Positions 8,053 through 15,750 of a stretch of 43,605 nucleotides of DNA are shown piece after piece. Source of the stretch: an uncultured Ruminococcus sp. Its GTDB lineage: Bacteria; Bacillota; Clostridia; Oscillospirales; Acutalibacteraceae. Numbering within the stretch: position 1 is the first letter of the stretch; each line of letters opens with the position of its first letter. Both the position numbers and the translations under genes were made by a program. A model generated the notes under the pieces. The model saw only the letters and a program-made list of their open reading frames with translations. It was not told the DNA's origin and did not search any database. The stretch spans positions 1 through 43,605 of the forward strand of contig CACWOX010000018.1 in the NCBI GenBank assembly GCA_902762615.1, in the 5' to 3' direction.

Positions 8053-8562
8053 ATGCAGCGAAGTGAAAACGACGCCGACATGCAAAGAAATTATCAGGAA
8101 TACGCCCGGACGGTCTACAAATATCTGCTTTCGCTCACACGGGACGAGCAGATTGCGGAGGAACTGACGCAGGAGACATTCTGTCAGGCGATCAAATCCT
8201 GCGAGAAATACGACGGCAGCTGCTCTATGCCGACATGGCTCTGCGCCATTGCCAAGAATGTATTGCGCACCTACCGCCGCAAACATCCGCCCTTTGAAGA
8301 CATCGACGACATTCCCGAGGAAGCGTTTGCCGTGCCGTCAGCCGAAAGCGGTGCGGAGGCTTCGGACGAAAGGGTGCGGCTCTTCCGAAGACTGCACGAG
8401 CTGCCTGAACCCTACCGCGAAATACTCTATCTGAGGATATTCGGCGGACTGTCCTTCCGCGAAATCGGCGAGGTACAGGGTAAGACGGAAAACTGGGCGA
8501 GGGTGACGTTTTACCGGGGCAAAGAAAAACTCAGGGACACGCTGAGCGAGGAAACAAATTAA
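8053..8562 (+). CDS. ECF-type RNA polymerase sigma factor
   Basis: This 169-residue sigma-70 family protein has region 2 (YLLSLTRDEQIAEELTQETF, then a tryptophan-containing 2.4 helix ending in YRRK) and region 4 (LPEPYREILYLRIFGGLSF, REIGEVQGKTENWARVTFYR). Regions 1 and 3 are absent, as in ECF sigma factors. The ATG at 8053 was chosen because AAAGGAGGTG ends six bases before it; an in-frame GTG at 8044 lies inside that site. A zinc-finger anti-sigma factor starts 17 bases after the stop, so the pair forms a regulatory module answering a signal outside the membrane. Confidence 0.92.
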   Translation: MQRSENDADMQRNYQEYARTVYKYLLSLTRDEQIAEELTQETFCQAIKSCEKYDGSCSMPTWLCAIAKNVLRTYRRKHPPFEDIDDIPEEAFAVPSAESGAEASDERVRLFRRLHELPEPYREILYLRIFGGLSFREIGEVQGKTENWARVTFYRGKEKLRDTLSEETN

Positions 8563-8579
8563 AGGAGGATTTTTTCAAA

Positions 8580-9923
8580 ATGAGCAAAAATAACATTCCA
8601 TGCGATACAGTGAGGGATTTGTTTCCTTCCTATATCGACAAACTGACAAGCGACACCACCAATGGGCTGATTGAAGAACATCTTGCCGATTGCGCCGAGT
8701 GTTCCGATATTCTCAAAACCATGCAGTCGCCCGAAGCCGTGACTTCCGAAACGACACATAAAGAGACGAAGGAAATCGACTTTCTCAAAAAGAACAAAAA
8801 TCGCAATCGCAAAATCATCATTGGCAGCCTTGTCGGAGCCTTTGCTTTGGTCGTTGTCATTCTGGCGCTGAATGCATTCGTCATAGGCGAGGCTAATTAC
8901 AGCGGCTTTATCGCCAGCCGGGTGGAAGTGAGCGGCAGCGACATCACACTGACCGCTGTGCCGGTAGACAGCATTCACGCTATTTCCGGTCTGACGTTTG
9001 AGGAGGAGGACGGCGTTGTCACCGTCCGCGCCAGAGCCGTACTGATGAGCTTTCTTCACAAGGGCGACCTGCGCAAGAGCTTCACCGCAAGCGAAAAAGT
9101 CCGCCGCATTGTGCTGAACGGACAGATTATCTGGGATGACGGCGCGCCGGTTTCCTTCTTCACGTCGCAGGTATTCCAGACGAAGCATGATTACATGGGC
9201 TCCATGTCCGACAATATGCGCACCGCCGATGCCATCAGCATGAGCCGCTATCTCGGTCGCTTTACCAACGAACTCAAAACCTCTGAGAAACCGTATGTCT
9301 GGAAGATCAATCTTGAAGAAAAAATATCGCAGAGCCAAAAGACCTTCCTTGAGGACGACATGGAGCGCTTTGCCTATGTCTTTCTGGGCGTCATCGGCAA
9401 TCTCGACGAGGTGGAATATTCCTACACCGTAGACGGCGAGAGCTTCACCAAATCCGTGAGCACGGAGGACGCGACGGCATTCTTCGGCAGGAACATCAAG
9501 GACTGCGGCAAAAGTCCCCGCATTCTCAGTGTGCTGCTCAGCAAGACCGGACTGGACACTTATGTAATGGGATATGAAGCGGAATTATTGGAACACAGAA
9601 ACGTCACACTGAATCTGGTCAATTTTACCCACGACGAATTTACGGACATCAGTTACGCCATTTATTCGTACGGAAATCTCATCAGCGCCGGAGGCGCCAG
9701 CCACGCCAACGGAAGCCCCGTCAAAAGAGGCGAGACCTTCACTGTCTTCTTTGAGCACGGCGACCTTGGCAGCGGAGAAAACGTCACCATAGAGTTTGGC
9801 ATTGAAATCGACGGCAAGAGCTACACCGTTAAGGACAGATTCCGTGTGCCTTCCGAGGACGGCGCCGAAACCACATTGATCCTCTGCGGCAGCGTCAAGG
9901 ACGGTTTCTATTTCGAGCAGTAA
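8580..9923 (+). CDS. Anti-sigma factor with zinc-finger domain and large extracytoplasmic part
   Basis: This 447-residue protein starts with a ZAS/zf-HC2 domain whose zinc ligands are His34, Cys38 and Cys41 (HLADCAEC), the part that holds the sigma factor. A basic stretch (KKNKNRNRK) precedes one membrane segment at about residues 79-103. The remaining 340 residues would be outside the cell and include a C-terminal beta-rich region. The domain order is that of single-pass anti-sigma factors such as RsiW, but the sensor part is longer than usual and I do not recognise it. AAAGGAGG precedes the ATG. Confidence 0.88.
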   Translation: MSKNNIPCDTVRDLFPSYIDKLTSDTTNGLIEEHLADCAECSDILKTMQSPEAVTSETTHKETKEIDFLKKNKNRNRKIIIGSLVGAFALVVVILALNAFVIGEANYSGFIASRVEVSGSDITLTAVPVDSIHAISGLTFEEEDGVVTVRARAVLMSFLHKGDLRKSFTASEKVRRIVLNGQIIWDDGAPVSFFTSQVFQTKHDYMGSMSDNMRTADAISMSRYLGRFTNELKTSEKPYVWKINLEEKISQSQKTFLEDDMERFAYVFLGVIGNLDEVEYSYTVDGESFTKSVSTEDATAFFGRNIKDCGKSPRILSVLLSKTGLDTYVMGYEAELLEHRNVTLNLVNFTHDEFTDISYAIYSYGNLISAGGASHANGSPVKRGETFTVFFEHGDLGSGENVTIEFGIEIDGKSYTVKDRFRVPSEDGAETTLILCGSVKDGFYFEQ

Positions 9924-9973
9924 CTCTCATCAACAAAAACGGTTTCGACTGCTCATCCATTAAAATGAAAAAA

Positions 9974-10022
9974 AACCGGCCACGGTTCTTTCTCTCAAAA
10001 TCGGGAAAGTCCGTGGTCGGTT
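9974..10022 (+). terminator. Bidirectional terminator after the anti-sigma gene
   Basis: AACCGGCCACGG (9974-9985) pairs with CCGTGGTCGGTT (10011-10022), with one wobble. There is an A-tract to the left and a T-rich tract to the right. Confidence 0.8.
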
Positions 10023-10559
10023 TGCTTTATATTGTCCTGTTTTGTAAAAAAACAAGTTATTGTTTCAACCGCATAGTGGGAAGCATCACCTGTCATCACA
10101 GATACCATTCCCTTGTCTTTCTTTTTCGCAAGGAAGGGGAGTCACGCCGCGTCACAGTCTCGGATCTACAGGCTCACTTTCGAGAGCGAGAACGGCAAAG
10201 GCACATTCATGGACGCGGCAAAGCGGTTCGCGGCTGACAAAGCAGGAAAGGGATTCCATGCCGAGGGAGAATTCCTTCTGAGCCAGCGGATGATTGCACT
10301 TGAGGGAGCGCTTTTTGAGACGCTGCAAATGCTCCGGCTCGAGGTACTCCGCGCCGTAGATAATGTGCAGATGCTCACTGCCGCGGCACTTCACGGCGGG
10401 CTGGAGCAGCTTGCCGGCTTCTTTTCTTGTGTAACAAAATCCAAGCTCTTGTGTATGTTCACCTTCGTATGTTATAGTCGATAACAAAATCCAACATCTC
10501 CTTTCAGTATGAGCTGGATAGAATCATACATATTATGCGATAAAGTAAAAATATCATTT
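10023..10559. other. Stretch without a supported gene
   Basis: A frame of 111 codons on the minus strand (10152-10487) and overlapping plus-strand frames exist, but none has a convincing family motif or start. On the minus strand AAAGGAG followed by ATG near 10500 opens only a 12-codon frame. TTGGATTTTGTTA occurs twice within 60 bases. The G+C-rich part (10140-10420) looks like decayed coding sequence next to the A+T-rich remnant at 10560. Confidence 0.4.
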
Positions 10560-10670
10560 TTATTTTTGGAATTTGTATTTTTTAAAAACAGGCTGCTTAG
10601 TTTCGTGTACAGTTTTGGAAATATCCGCAAAATTATTTCTTAAATCTGAAATAGGTCTGATGGTTTCCAT
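10560..10670 (-). pseudogene. Truncated Phd/YefM antitoxin copy
   Basis: The frame METIRPISDLRNNFADISKT runs on to QPVF and is nearly identical to the N-terminal 30 residues of the intact antitoxin at 11187-11456. It then diverges into a few unrelated codons and a stop, giving 36 residues. The C-terminal toxin-binding part is missing, and no toxin gene follows it. The N-terminal DNA-binding half is kept, so it might still bind the operator if expressed, but its own -10 region is damaged. Confidence 0.8.
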
Positions 10671-10776
10671 TGCAATCACTCCTTAATACTTTTTTATCCT
10701 AATTATGATAAGATTTCCAGAGAATTGTCAGAAAAAAGAAAAAGCACATCCACAGATAGACCATGAATGTGCTTGG
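10584..10776 (-). repeat. Direct repeat A (degenerate copy)
   Basis: About 193 bases match 11370-11561 in the same orientation with scattered changes. They cover the antitoxin N-terminus, its promoter/operator and the tRNA-Val terminator, up to the TTGG that corresponds to the tRNA CCA end. Confidence 0.85.
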
Positions 10777-10867
10777 AAGGACACCACAAAAAAGATGCAC
10801 ATGAGTTGCATTTATTCACATCGGATTAAGACAGATTTCTGTTTCTTTTTCAATTTATTGGTCATAT

Positions 10868-11182
10868 TTACTTCAAAACATCATCAATATTCCGCCCGCC
10901 ATAAATCACTCTGGCAATTGTAACAAGATGTTTTTCTTCATCTACCCAATAAAACACAAGATAATTCTTAACAACAATTTTTCTGTATTCCCTCTTTAAC
11001 GGTTTGACGGGATAATAAATCGGATATCTGTAAGGCATTACTGTAAGCTGTTCTACAGTTGATACAATTTGTTCTGCCAATTTATCGGCAGCTGATGGAT
11101 TTTGCAGTCTGATGCCAATATAAGTCGCAATTTCTGTCAAATCCCGAAGAGCAGACGGCAGATATTCAATCTGATATTGCAT
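10868..11182 (-). CDS. RelE/ParE family toxin
   Basis: This 104-residue protein has the RelE/ParE layout: an N-terminal helical hairpin (SALRDLTEIATYIGIRLQNP), then beta strands with REYRKIVVKNYLVFYWV and VTIARVIYGGRN. RelE members cleave mRNA on the ribosome while ParE members poison gyrase; this sequence does not let me choose, though the IYGGRN ending is common in ParE-like proteins. It starts four bases after the antitoxin stop, with AGAGGAGA upstream. The pair shares the autoregulated promoter at 11477-11505. Confidence 0.9.
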   Translation of the reverse strand: MQYQIEYLPSALRDLTEIATYIGIRLQNPSAADKLAEQIVSTVEQLTVMPYRYPIYYPVKPLKREYRKIVVKNYLVFYWVDEEKHLVTIARVIYGGRNIDDVLK

Positions 11183-11186
11183 CGTA

Positions 11187-11456
11187 CTATTCTCCTCTTG
11201 CGGCTTTTCGCATGGCGGCTAAAATGTCCTTGGAAGAAAATCTTTCCTCTGTCACTTCCGCTTCTCTTTCAGCGTCTGCCAATTTTGAATAAACCTCACT
11301 CTCAAAGCGCATGTTTTCGTATGCCTCCATGCTCATGACAACCATATCTCCGTAACCGTTTCTGGTTAAAAAAACAGGCTGCCCGGTTTCGTGTACCGTT
11401 TTGGAAATATCCGCAAAATTATTTCTTAAATCTGAAACAGGTCTGATGGTTTCCAT
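11187..11456 (-). CDS. Phd/YefM family antitoxin
   Basis: This 89-residue protein has the Phd/YefM N-terminal DNA-binding fold (RPVSDLRNNFADISKTVHE, then QPVFLTRNGYGDMVVMSMEA) and a charged C-terminal tail that should wrap the toxin. I chose the ATG at 11456, eight bases after AAGGAG; an in-frame GTG at 11465 lies inside that site. The following RelE/ParE toxin and the palindromic operator make a complete type II toxin-antitoxin module. The module sits between tRNA-Val and a truncated duplicate of its own start. Confidence 0.92.
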   Translation of the reverse strand: METIRPVSDLRNNFADISKTVHETGQPVFLTRNGYGDMVVMSMEAYENMRFESEVYSKLADAEREAEVTEERFSSKDILAAMRKAARGE

Positions 11457-11476
11457 TGCAATCACTCCTTAATAAT

Positions 11477-11505
11477 ATCTTATCATAATTATGATAAGAT
11501 TTCAA
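11477..11505 (-). promoter_or_regulatory. Toxin-antitoxin promoter with palindromic operator
   Basis: On the minus strand -35 TTGAAA (11500-11505) and -10 TAAGAT (11477-11482) are 17 bases apart. A perfect 24-base palindrome (11477-11500) fills the spacer and covers the -10. This is the expected geometry for repression by the antitoxin-toxin complex. Confidence 0.85.
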
Positions 11506-11527
11506 GAGGATTGTCAGAAAAAAGAAA

Positions 11528-11558
11528 AGCACATTCACAGATAAAACATGAATGTGCT
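11528..11558 (-). terminator. Terminator of tRNA-Val(GAC)
   Basis: AGCACATTCA pairs with TGAATGTGCT around an 11-base A-rich loop. On the minus strand a TTTTCTTTTTT tract follows. It starts right at the tRNA CCA end. Confidence 0.8.
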
Positions 11559-11634
11559 TGGTGGACGTTAACGGAATCGAACCGCTGACAACCTGCACGT
11601 CAAGCAGGTGCTCTACCAGCTGAGCTAAACGTCC
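11559..11634 (-). tRNA. tRNA-Val(GAC)
   Basis: The minus strand reads GGACGTT for the acceptor, then the D-arm TAGCTCAGCTGGTAGAGC and the anticodon stem CCTGC/GCAGG with loop TTGACGT (anticodon GAC). The T-arm is GGTTCGATTCC, and the CCA is encoded. Confidence 0.95.
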
Positions 11635-11640
11635 GAACTA

Positions 11641-11670
11641 TTTGTATATGCGCCTTTTGTATATGCGCCT
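11641..11670 (-). repeat. 15-bp tandem duplication in the tRNA-Val leader
   Basis: TTTGTATATGCGCCT occurs twice in direct contact between the promoter and the mature tRNA 5' end. Confidence 0.85.
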
Positions 11671-11688
11671 TTCTCAAAGTGCTAAGTA

Positions 11689-11717
11689 ATTATACTATAG
11701 CCGGATGAATTTGTCAA
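11689..11717 (-). promoter_or_regulatory. Promoter of tRNA-Val(GAC)
   Basis: Perfect TTGACA (11712-11717) and TATAAT (11689-11694) lie 17 bases apart on the minus strand. Confidence 0.9.
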
Positions 11718-11754
11718 GTGTTTTTCTAAAATTTTTTTATACGCCGTATTTTTT

Positions 11755-12441
11755 CTATTTTTCATATCTGAAAAGTGTGAGCTTGTTATTCCGGTCGCAC
11801 ACACCGAGGAATATTTCTTTAGGATTCTTGCAGCCTTGTGCGGCAAGCTGTTTGGAAAGCCACTTGTCATCAAGTCCCATGCGGTGAAGATTTTCACCCA
11901 TAATACTGCCATCCATTATAACCTCGGCGCAGATGTATTCGGGTTCAGGTGAAAGGCTCATGTCCGCAGGATTCATCGGACGCTTTTCGCTTACGGGAAG
12001 TATGGACAGCCTTCCGTTATATTCAAATACGGCGGTCTGTATATCGTTCAAATTGAAATAGCCCAGCTGACGGCACATCATCATAAATTCGCTCAGTTCC
12101 AGCTTTGCCTTTTTCATATTGCTGCGGTACAGCTTGCCGTTGTCCATGATGATTGTCGGCGTGCCGTTGATATATTTGCGTGTGCGAGGTAGCTTGCTCG
12201 ATATGATCGAAAGCGTGATTGCTATTGTGCCGTAAACGATCATGGCAGTCAGCGGCTTCATCGGCTCCTCTAATTCAGTGGCGAGCTCTGCCGCAATCGA
12301 ACCTATTGTAATGCCTGTGATGTAATCAAAAAAATCAAGCTGCGCTACCTGCTTGTGCCCCAGTACCTTTGCAATAAGAAACAGCACCGCAGCCGAAAGC
12401 AGCGATGTCAGTATTACTTTTGTGATTTCCGGCATTTCCAT
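11755..12441 (-). CDS. DUF421 family membrane protein (YetF-like)
   Basis: This 228-residue protein has three N-terminal hydrophobic segments (VILTSLLSAAVLFLIAKVLG, then YITGITIGSIAAEL and LTAMIVYGTIAITLSII) and a cytosolic domain with GTPTIIMDNGKLYRSNMKKA. That is the DUF421/YetF pattern, and the length is usual for the family. The frame could extend upstream to 12624, but AGGAAG seven bases before the ATG at 12441 and the family's normal N-terminus support this start. Its biochemical role is unknown; relatives are often stress- or sporulation-linked. It stands alone between tRNA-Val and the sulfur block. Confidence 0.85.
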   Translation of the reverse strand: MEMPEITKVILTSLLSAAVLFLIAKVLGHKQVAQLDFFDYITGITIGSIAAELATELEEPMKPLTAMIVYGTIAITLSIISSKLPRTRKYINGTPTIIMDNGKLYRSNMKKAKLELSEFMMMCRQLGYFNLNDIQTAVFEYNGRLSILPVSEKRPMNPADMSLSPEPEYICAEVIMDGSIMGENLHRMGLDDKWLSKQLAAQGCKNPKEIFLGVCDRNNKLTLFRYEK

Positions 12442-12597
12442 ATCGACACTTCCTGTATTGGATATGTGATTAGTATTTGCCGGAAGTGGGCTGATTATGA
12501 GTAATACTTCATCATTTGTTGTCGCCTTCTGTTTCTGTATTATGATGATATACTGCTGTGAAAATCGGGGAGCTGTGATCATTGTTGTTATAAATAA

Positions 12598-12638
12598 ACA
12601 GGCGCAGAGCTGCGGTAGTTGCATTACTCTGCGCCTGT
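12598..12638 (-). terminator. Terminator of the amino-acid uptake operon
   Basis: ACAGGCGCAGAG (12598-12609) pairs perfectly with CTCTGCGCCTGT (12627-12638). It has T-rich flanks on both sides, so it is probably bidirectional. Confidence 0.85.
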
Positions 12639-12702
12639 TTTACATTTATTTTGGTGTTATAATGACTGTGGGAGCGCGATGTAAAAAGCGTTCCATCATC
12701 TG

Positions 12703-13593
12703 TCAGTCTACCACGCCGCCTTCAACGACTAGGCTGTCGGGATTGGCTGCCGAGCCGTAAACCGAGGCGAGAGTTGCGTCATAGTCGGCATGGAAGAAGT
12801 TTTCTTCTCCCAGCGCCTTGATTTCGTCGTTGAGCCAGTTCAGCAGGGAAGAGTTGCCCTTCTGCACGGCGGGAGCGATGGTGTCTGCGCTGCCGAGCGC
12901 GTCAATGCCGACGGTGTAGCCTGGATTCAGGATAGCCCATGCAAGCACTTCGGTGTTGTCGGTGGAGAAGGCGTCGCCGCGTCCCTGCAGCAGCGCATTG
13001 TAAGCGTCGGCATACTCGTCGTACTTCTGGAGCTTTACGTCAGGCTCGTTCTTTTCAAAATAGGTTTCGGCGGTGGTACCCTTGACTACAATCAGGGTCT
13101 TGTCTTTGAGGTCGTCAATGCTCTTGACAACCGCACTGTCGGGAGAAACCACACCCAGCTTTACCTTCATGTAGGGAAGTGCAAAGTCGACCTTCTCGGC
13201 GCGTTCTTCGGTGACGGTGAAGTTGGCAAGAACAATATCAACCTTGCCTGTTGCGGCGTATTCCACACGGCTTGCGGGATCGGTGGAGACATATTCGACG
13301 TCAACGCCGAGATCCTTGGCTATGCGCTCGGCAAAATAGACGTCGTAGCCCTGATATTTGCCGTTTTCGTCGACATAGCCGAAGGGCGCCTTATCGCTGA
13401 ATACGCCTATTACCACCTTGCCGCTCTGCTTGATTTCATCTACCGTGCGGTATGTGGCGTTTGATTTCTCGCCGGAATCGTCAGCGTCTGAACTGACCGT
13501 TTCTGAACCGGAGCAGGCTGTGAAGGCGCCTACTGTCAGAACGGCGGAAAGTGAAAGTGCTGCTATTTTCTTGAATATATTACTGTATTTCAT
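12703..13593 (-). CDS. Amino-acid ABC transporter substrate-binding lipoprotein, cysteine-type
   Basis: This 296-residue lipoprotein has a signal peptide ending in a lipobox with Cys27 (GAFTAC), a Ser/Asp linker and a type II periplasmic-binding fold. The stretch ANFTVTEERAEKVDFALPYM, the following KLGVVSP and the VIAPAV-like ADTIAPAVQKG resemble, from memory, cysteine-binding receptors of the CjaA type. Cysteine or cystine is therefore the likely ligand, which its place beside MetNIQ and NifSU supports. AGAAAGG precedes the ATG. It is the last gene of the seven-gene uptake run, unlike most operons where the receptor comes first. Confidence 0.85.
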   Translation of the reverse strand: MKYSNIFKKIAALSLSAVLTVGAFTACSGSETVSSDADDSGEKSNATYRTVDEIKQSGKVVIGVFSDKAPFGYVDENGKYQGYDVYFAERIAKDLGVDVEYVSTDPASRVEYAATGKVDIVLANFTVTEERAEKVDFALPYMKVKLGVVSPDSAVVKSIDDLKDKTLIVVKGTTAETYFEKNEPDVKLQKYDEYADAYNALLQGRGDAFSTDNTEVLAWAILNPGYTVGIDALGSADTIAPAVQKGNSSLLNWLNDEIKALGEENFFHADYDATLASVYGSAANPDSLVVEGGVVD

Positions 13594-13599
13594 GGTTTA

Positions 13600-14373
13600 T
13601 TATCCTTTCTGTCTGTTATTGTTTTTTTTGAATTCAAATGTCTGCAAAAAATCCCTTGCACGCTGTGTAACAGGATTTTCAAAGAATTCCTCTGCGGGAA
13701 GGTTTTCCAGAACCTTGCCCTCGTCGAGAAAAATGATTCTGTCGGCAACCGCACGGGCGAATTGCATTTCGTGGGTGACAATCAGCATTGTCATGCCGCC
13801 CTGCGCAAGCTCCAGCATGACGTCCAGCACCTCGCGCACCATTTCGGGGTCAAGTGCGGCTGTCACCTCGTCAAAGAGCATGATTTCGGGATTCATGCAC
13901 AGCGCTCGAACGATGGCAACGCGCTGCTTCTGTCCGCCGGAAAGCTCACGGGGGTAAGCCTTGCGCTTTTCCCACAGTCCGACGCGCCTGAGAAGCTGCT
14001 CCGCCTGCGCTCTTGCATCCTCCTTGGTGCGCTTCTGCACCTTGACGGGCGCAAGCGTGATGTTGTCAAGAATGTTCCTGTGCGGGAATAAATCGTAGCT
14101 CTGGAATACCATGCCGATTTTCTGACGAAGACGGGTGAGGCTTTTGGAACCGGCTGCAACCTCTTCGCCGTCAATGCGTATGCTGCCGCCGTCGGATGCT
14201 TCCAGACCGTTGATGCAGCGAAGAAGGGTTGACTTTCCGCAGCCGGAAGAGCCGAGTATGACGACAACTTCGCCTTTGCTGACTGTCAGATTAACGCCGT
14301 CAAGTACCACGTCGTTGCCAAAGCACTTCTTTAAGCCCGATACTTCGAGCATACTGCTGTTTTGTTCTGCCAT
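13600..14373 (-). CDS. Polar amino-acid ABC transporter ATP-binding protein
   Basis: This 257-residue GlnQ/HisP-type ATPase has Walker A GSSGCGKST, signature LSGGQKQRVAI, Walker B IMLFDE and the switch His in VTHEM. The length is usual for the family. GGAGGTGA precedes the ATG. It is followed six bases later by its receptor and preceded by the two permease subunits, so the four genes form one importer for a polar amino acid, probably a sulfur amino acid. Confidence 0.92.
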   Translation of the reverse strand: MAEQNSSMLEVSGLKKCFGNDVVLDGVNLTVSKGEVVVILGSSGCGKSTLLRCINGLEASDGGSIRIDGEEVAAGSKSLTRLRQKIGMVFQSYDLFPHRNILDNITLAPVKVQKRTKEDARAQAEQLLRRVGLWEKRKAYPRELSGGQKQRVAIVRALCMNPEIMLFDEVTAALDPEMVREVLDVMLELAQGGMTMLIVTHEMQFARAVADRIIFLDEGKVLENLPAEEFFENPVTQRARDFLQTFEFKKNNNRQKG

Positions 14374-14380
14374 TCGGCTG

Positions 14381-15055
14381 TCACCTCCAACGCTTCTCTA
14401 AATATCTTGCCAGCACTGAAATCGGCCAGCACGCAAGAAAGTAAAGTATAAATACGGCTCCGTACACCCACAGCGACGCGGTGGGATATCGGAAACGGTT
14501 GACGTCGATAATCTGCTTGCCCACCTTCAGCACCTCGGTAATCCCAATGAGCACAACAAGACTTGTGGTCTTGATCATGCGTGTGGTGAGGTTGATGGTG
14601 GGAGGGAGCAATCTCCTTAGCGTCTGGGGTATAATGATATACGAAAAAGTCTGGAGCCTGCTCATTCCCAGCGCCTGCGCGCTGTCGTACTGGTGGCGCG
14701 GAATGCTGTTGAGCGCACCTCGCACCAGGTCGCCCATTTCTGCCGTACCCCATAGGGTAAAGACCAGCACCGCGCTGAATTCCGCGTCCCAGTTCCAGCC
14801 AAATGCCCTTGTGACACCGAAGTAGGCGATGAAGAGCAGCACCAGCTGCGGCATGATGCGTATGAATTCCAGATATACGCGGCTGACTGCTTTTGCAATG
14901 GGATTTTGCAGCGTCATAAACAGTCCGAAGAGTATTCCCAGCGGTATCGACATCAGTACTGCCAGAATGCTGATGCGCATTGTCACCCAAAGCCCTTCGA
15001 GCAGCCTTGCAAAATTGCTGCCCAGAAAGAGCACCTCAATTCCCGAAGCCTGCAT
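14381..15055 (-). CDS. Amino-acid ABC transporter permease, subunit 2
   Basis: This HisM/GlnP-type permease of 224 residues shows several membrane helices and the cytosolic coupling loop DSAQALGMSRLQTFSYIIIP with the EAA-type Gly. The ATG at 15055 was chosen because AAAGGAGG lies upstream; an earlier in-frame ATG at 15085 has no site. It overlaps the previous permease gene by 20 bases. The two half-sized permeases should form a heterodimer with the downstream ATPase. Confidence 0.88.
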   Translation of the reverse strand: MQASGIEVLFLGSNFARLLEGLWVTMRISILAVLMSIPLGILFGLFMTLQNPIAKAVSRVYLEFIRIMPQLVLLFIAYFGVTRAFGWNWDAEFSAVLVFTLWGTAEMGDLVRGALNSIPRHQYDSAQALGMSRLQTFSYIIIPQTLRRLLPPTINLTTRMIKTTSLVVLIGITEVLKVGKQIIDVNRFRYPTASLWVYGAVFILYFLACWPISVLARYLEKRWR

Positions 15056-15704
15056 GGCGCAGCCTCCTTTCGAGCAGTGTCGCAATAATGGAAACCGGCA
15101 GCAGAATGATCAGATAGGCTACCACCAGCATGGTAAGCGCTTCGTCGGTCTTGTAGTATAAGCCGATCAGGTCTTTGGCGACATACATCAGATCGGCAAG
15201 AGCGATGCCGCTCACGACCGACGTTTCCTTTATCAGAAAAATGACGTTCGCGCATATGCCCGGAACAGAAACCGCCATTGCCTGCGGGAAGATGATCTCC
15301 TTCATGGTGAGCCATTTGTTCAGACCGAGGCTCGCGGCGGATTCCTCCTGTATTTTGTCAACCGATTCCAGACCGCTGCGCAGCGTTTCGGTCATATAGC
15401 TGCCGCCGAGGAAGGCAATGCCGATAATCGCGCAGGCTTCTCCGCTCAGCACGATTCCGATGTTCGGCAAGCCGAAGTAGAGAAAGAAGAGCTGCACCAG
15501 CAGCGGCGTGTTGCGGCTGAGTTCGATGTATGCCGAGATAATTCTTCTCAGCACAGGCACTTTGTAATACAGTGCCGCCGAGCAGAGCACACCCACCGCG
15601 AATGCCAGCAGTATTCCCCAGAAGGCGATGAACACCGTCAGCTTTGCAGCCTCCGCGTAGAGCGGTGCGTATTTTGTTATGAAATTCCAGTCAAGATGAA
15701 TCAT
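15036..15704 (-). CDS. Amino-acid ABC transporter permease, subunit 1
   Basis: This 222-residue HisQ/GlnP-type permease has the family's typical SRNTPLLVQLFFLYFGLP stretch and the EAA loop EESAASLGLNKWLTMKEIIF. The ribosome binding site is weak (AAGGCGGTG at a long spacing). No terminator or clear promoter separates it from metI, which ends 46 bases upstream, so it is probably transcribed together with metQNI. Confidence 0.88.
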   Translation of the reverse strand: MIHLDWNFITKYAPLYAEAAKLTVFIAFWGILLAFAVGVLCSAALYYKVPVLRRIISAYIELSRNTPLLVQLFFLYFGLPNIGIVLSGEACAIIGIAFLGGSYMTETLRSGLESVDKIQEESAASLGLNKWLTMKEIIFPQAMAVSVPGICANVIFLIKETSVVSGIALADLMYVAKDLIGLYYKTDEALTMLVVAYLIILLPVSIIATLLERRLRHAGFGN

Positions 15705-15750
15705 TGTTCTTACTGCACCGCCTTTAAAAAAGTCAATATCTCATTAAAAA

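Larger units (their letters stand above)
11370..11561 (-). repeat. Direct repeat B (intact copy)
   Basis: This is the intact partner of repeat A. It runs from within the antitoxin gene, through its promoter and the tRNA-Val terminator, to the CCA end of tRNA-Val. Confidence 0.85.

Noticed and set aside
10152-10487. 111-codon minus-strand frame between the anti-sigma gene and the toxin-antitoxin locus
   Set aside because: No recognisable domain or convincing start; described as an unassigned stretch instead.
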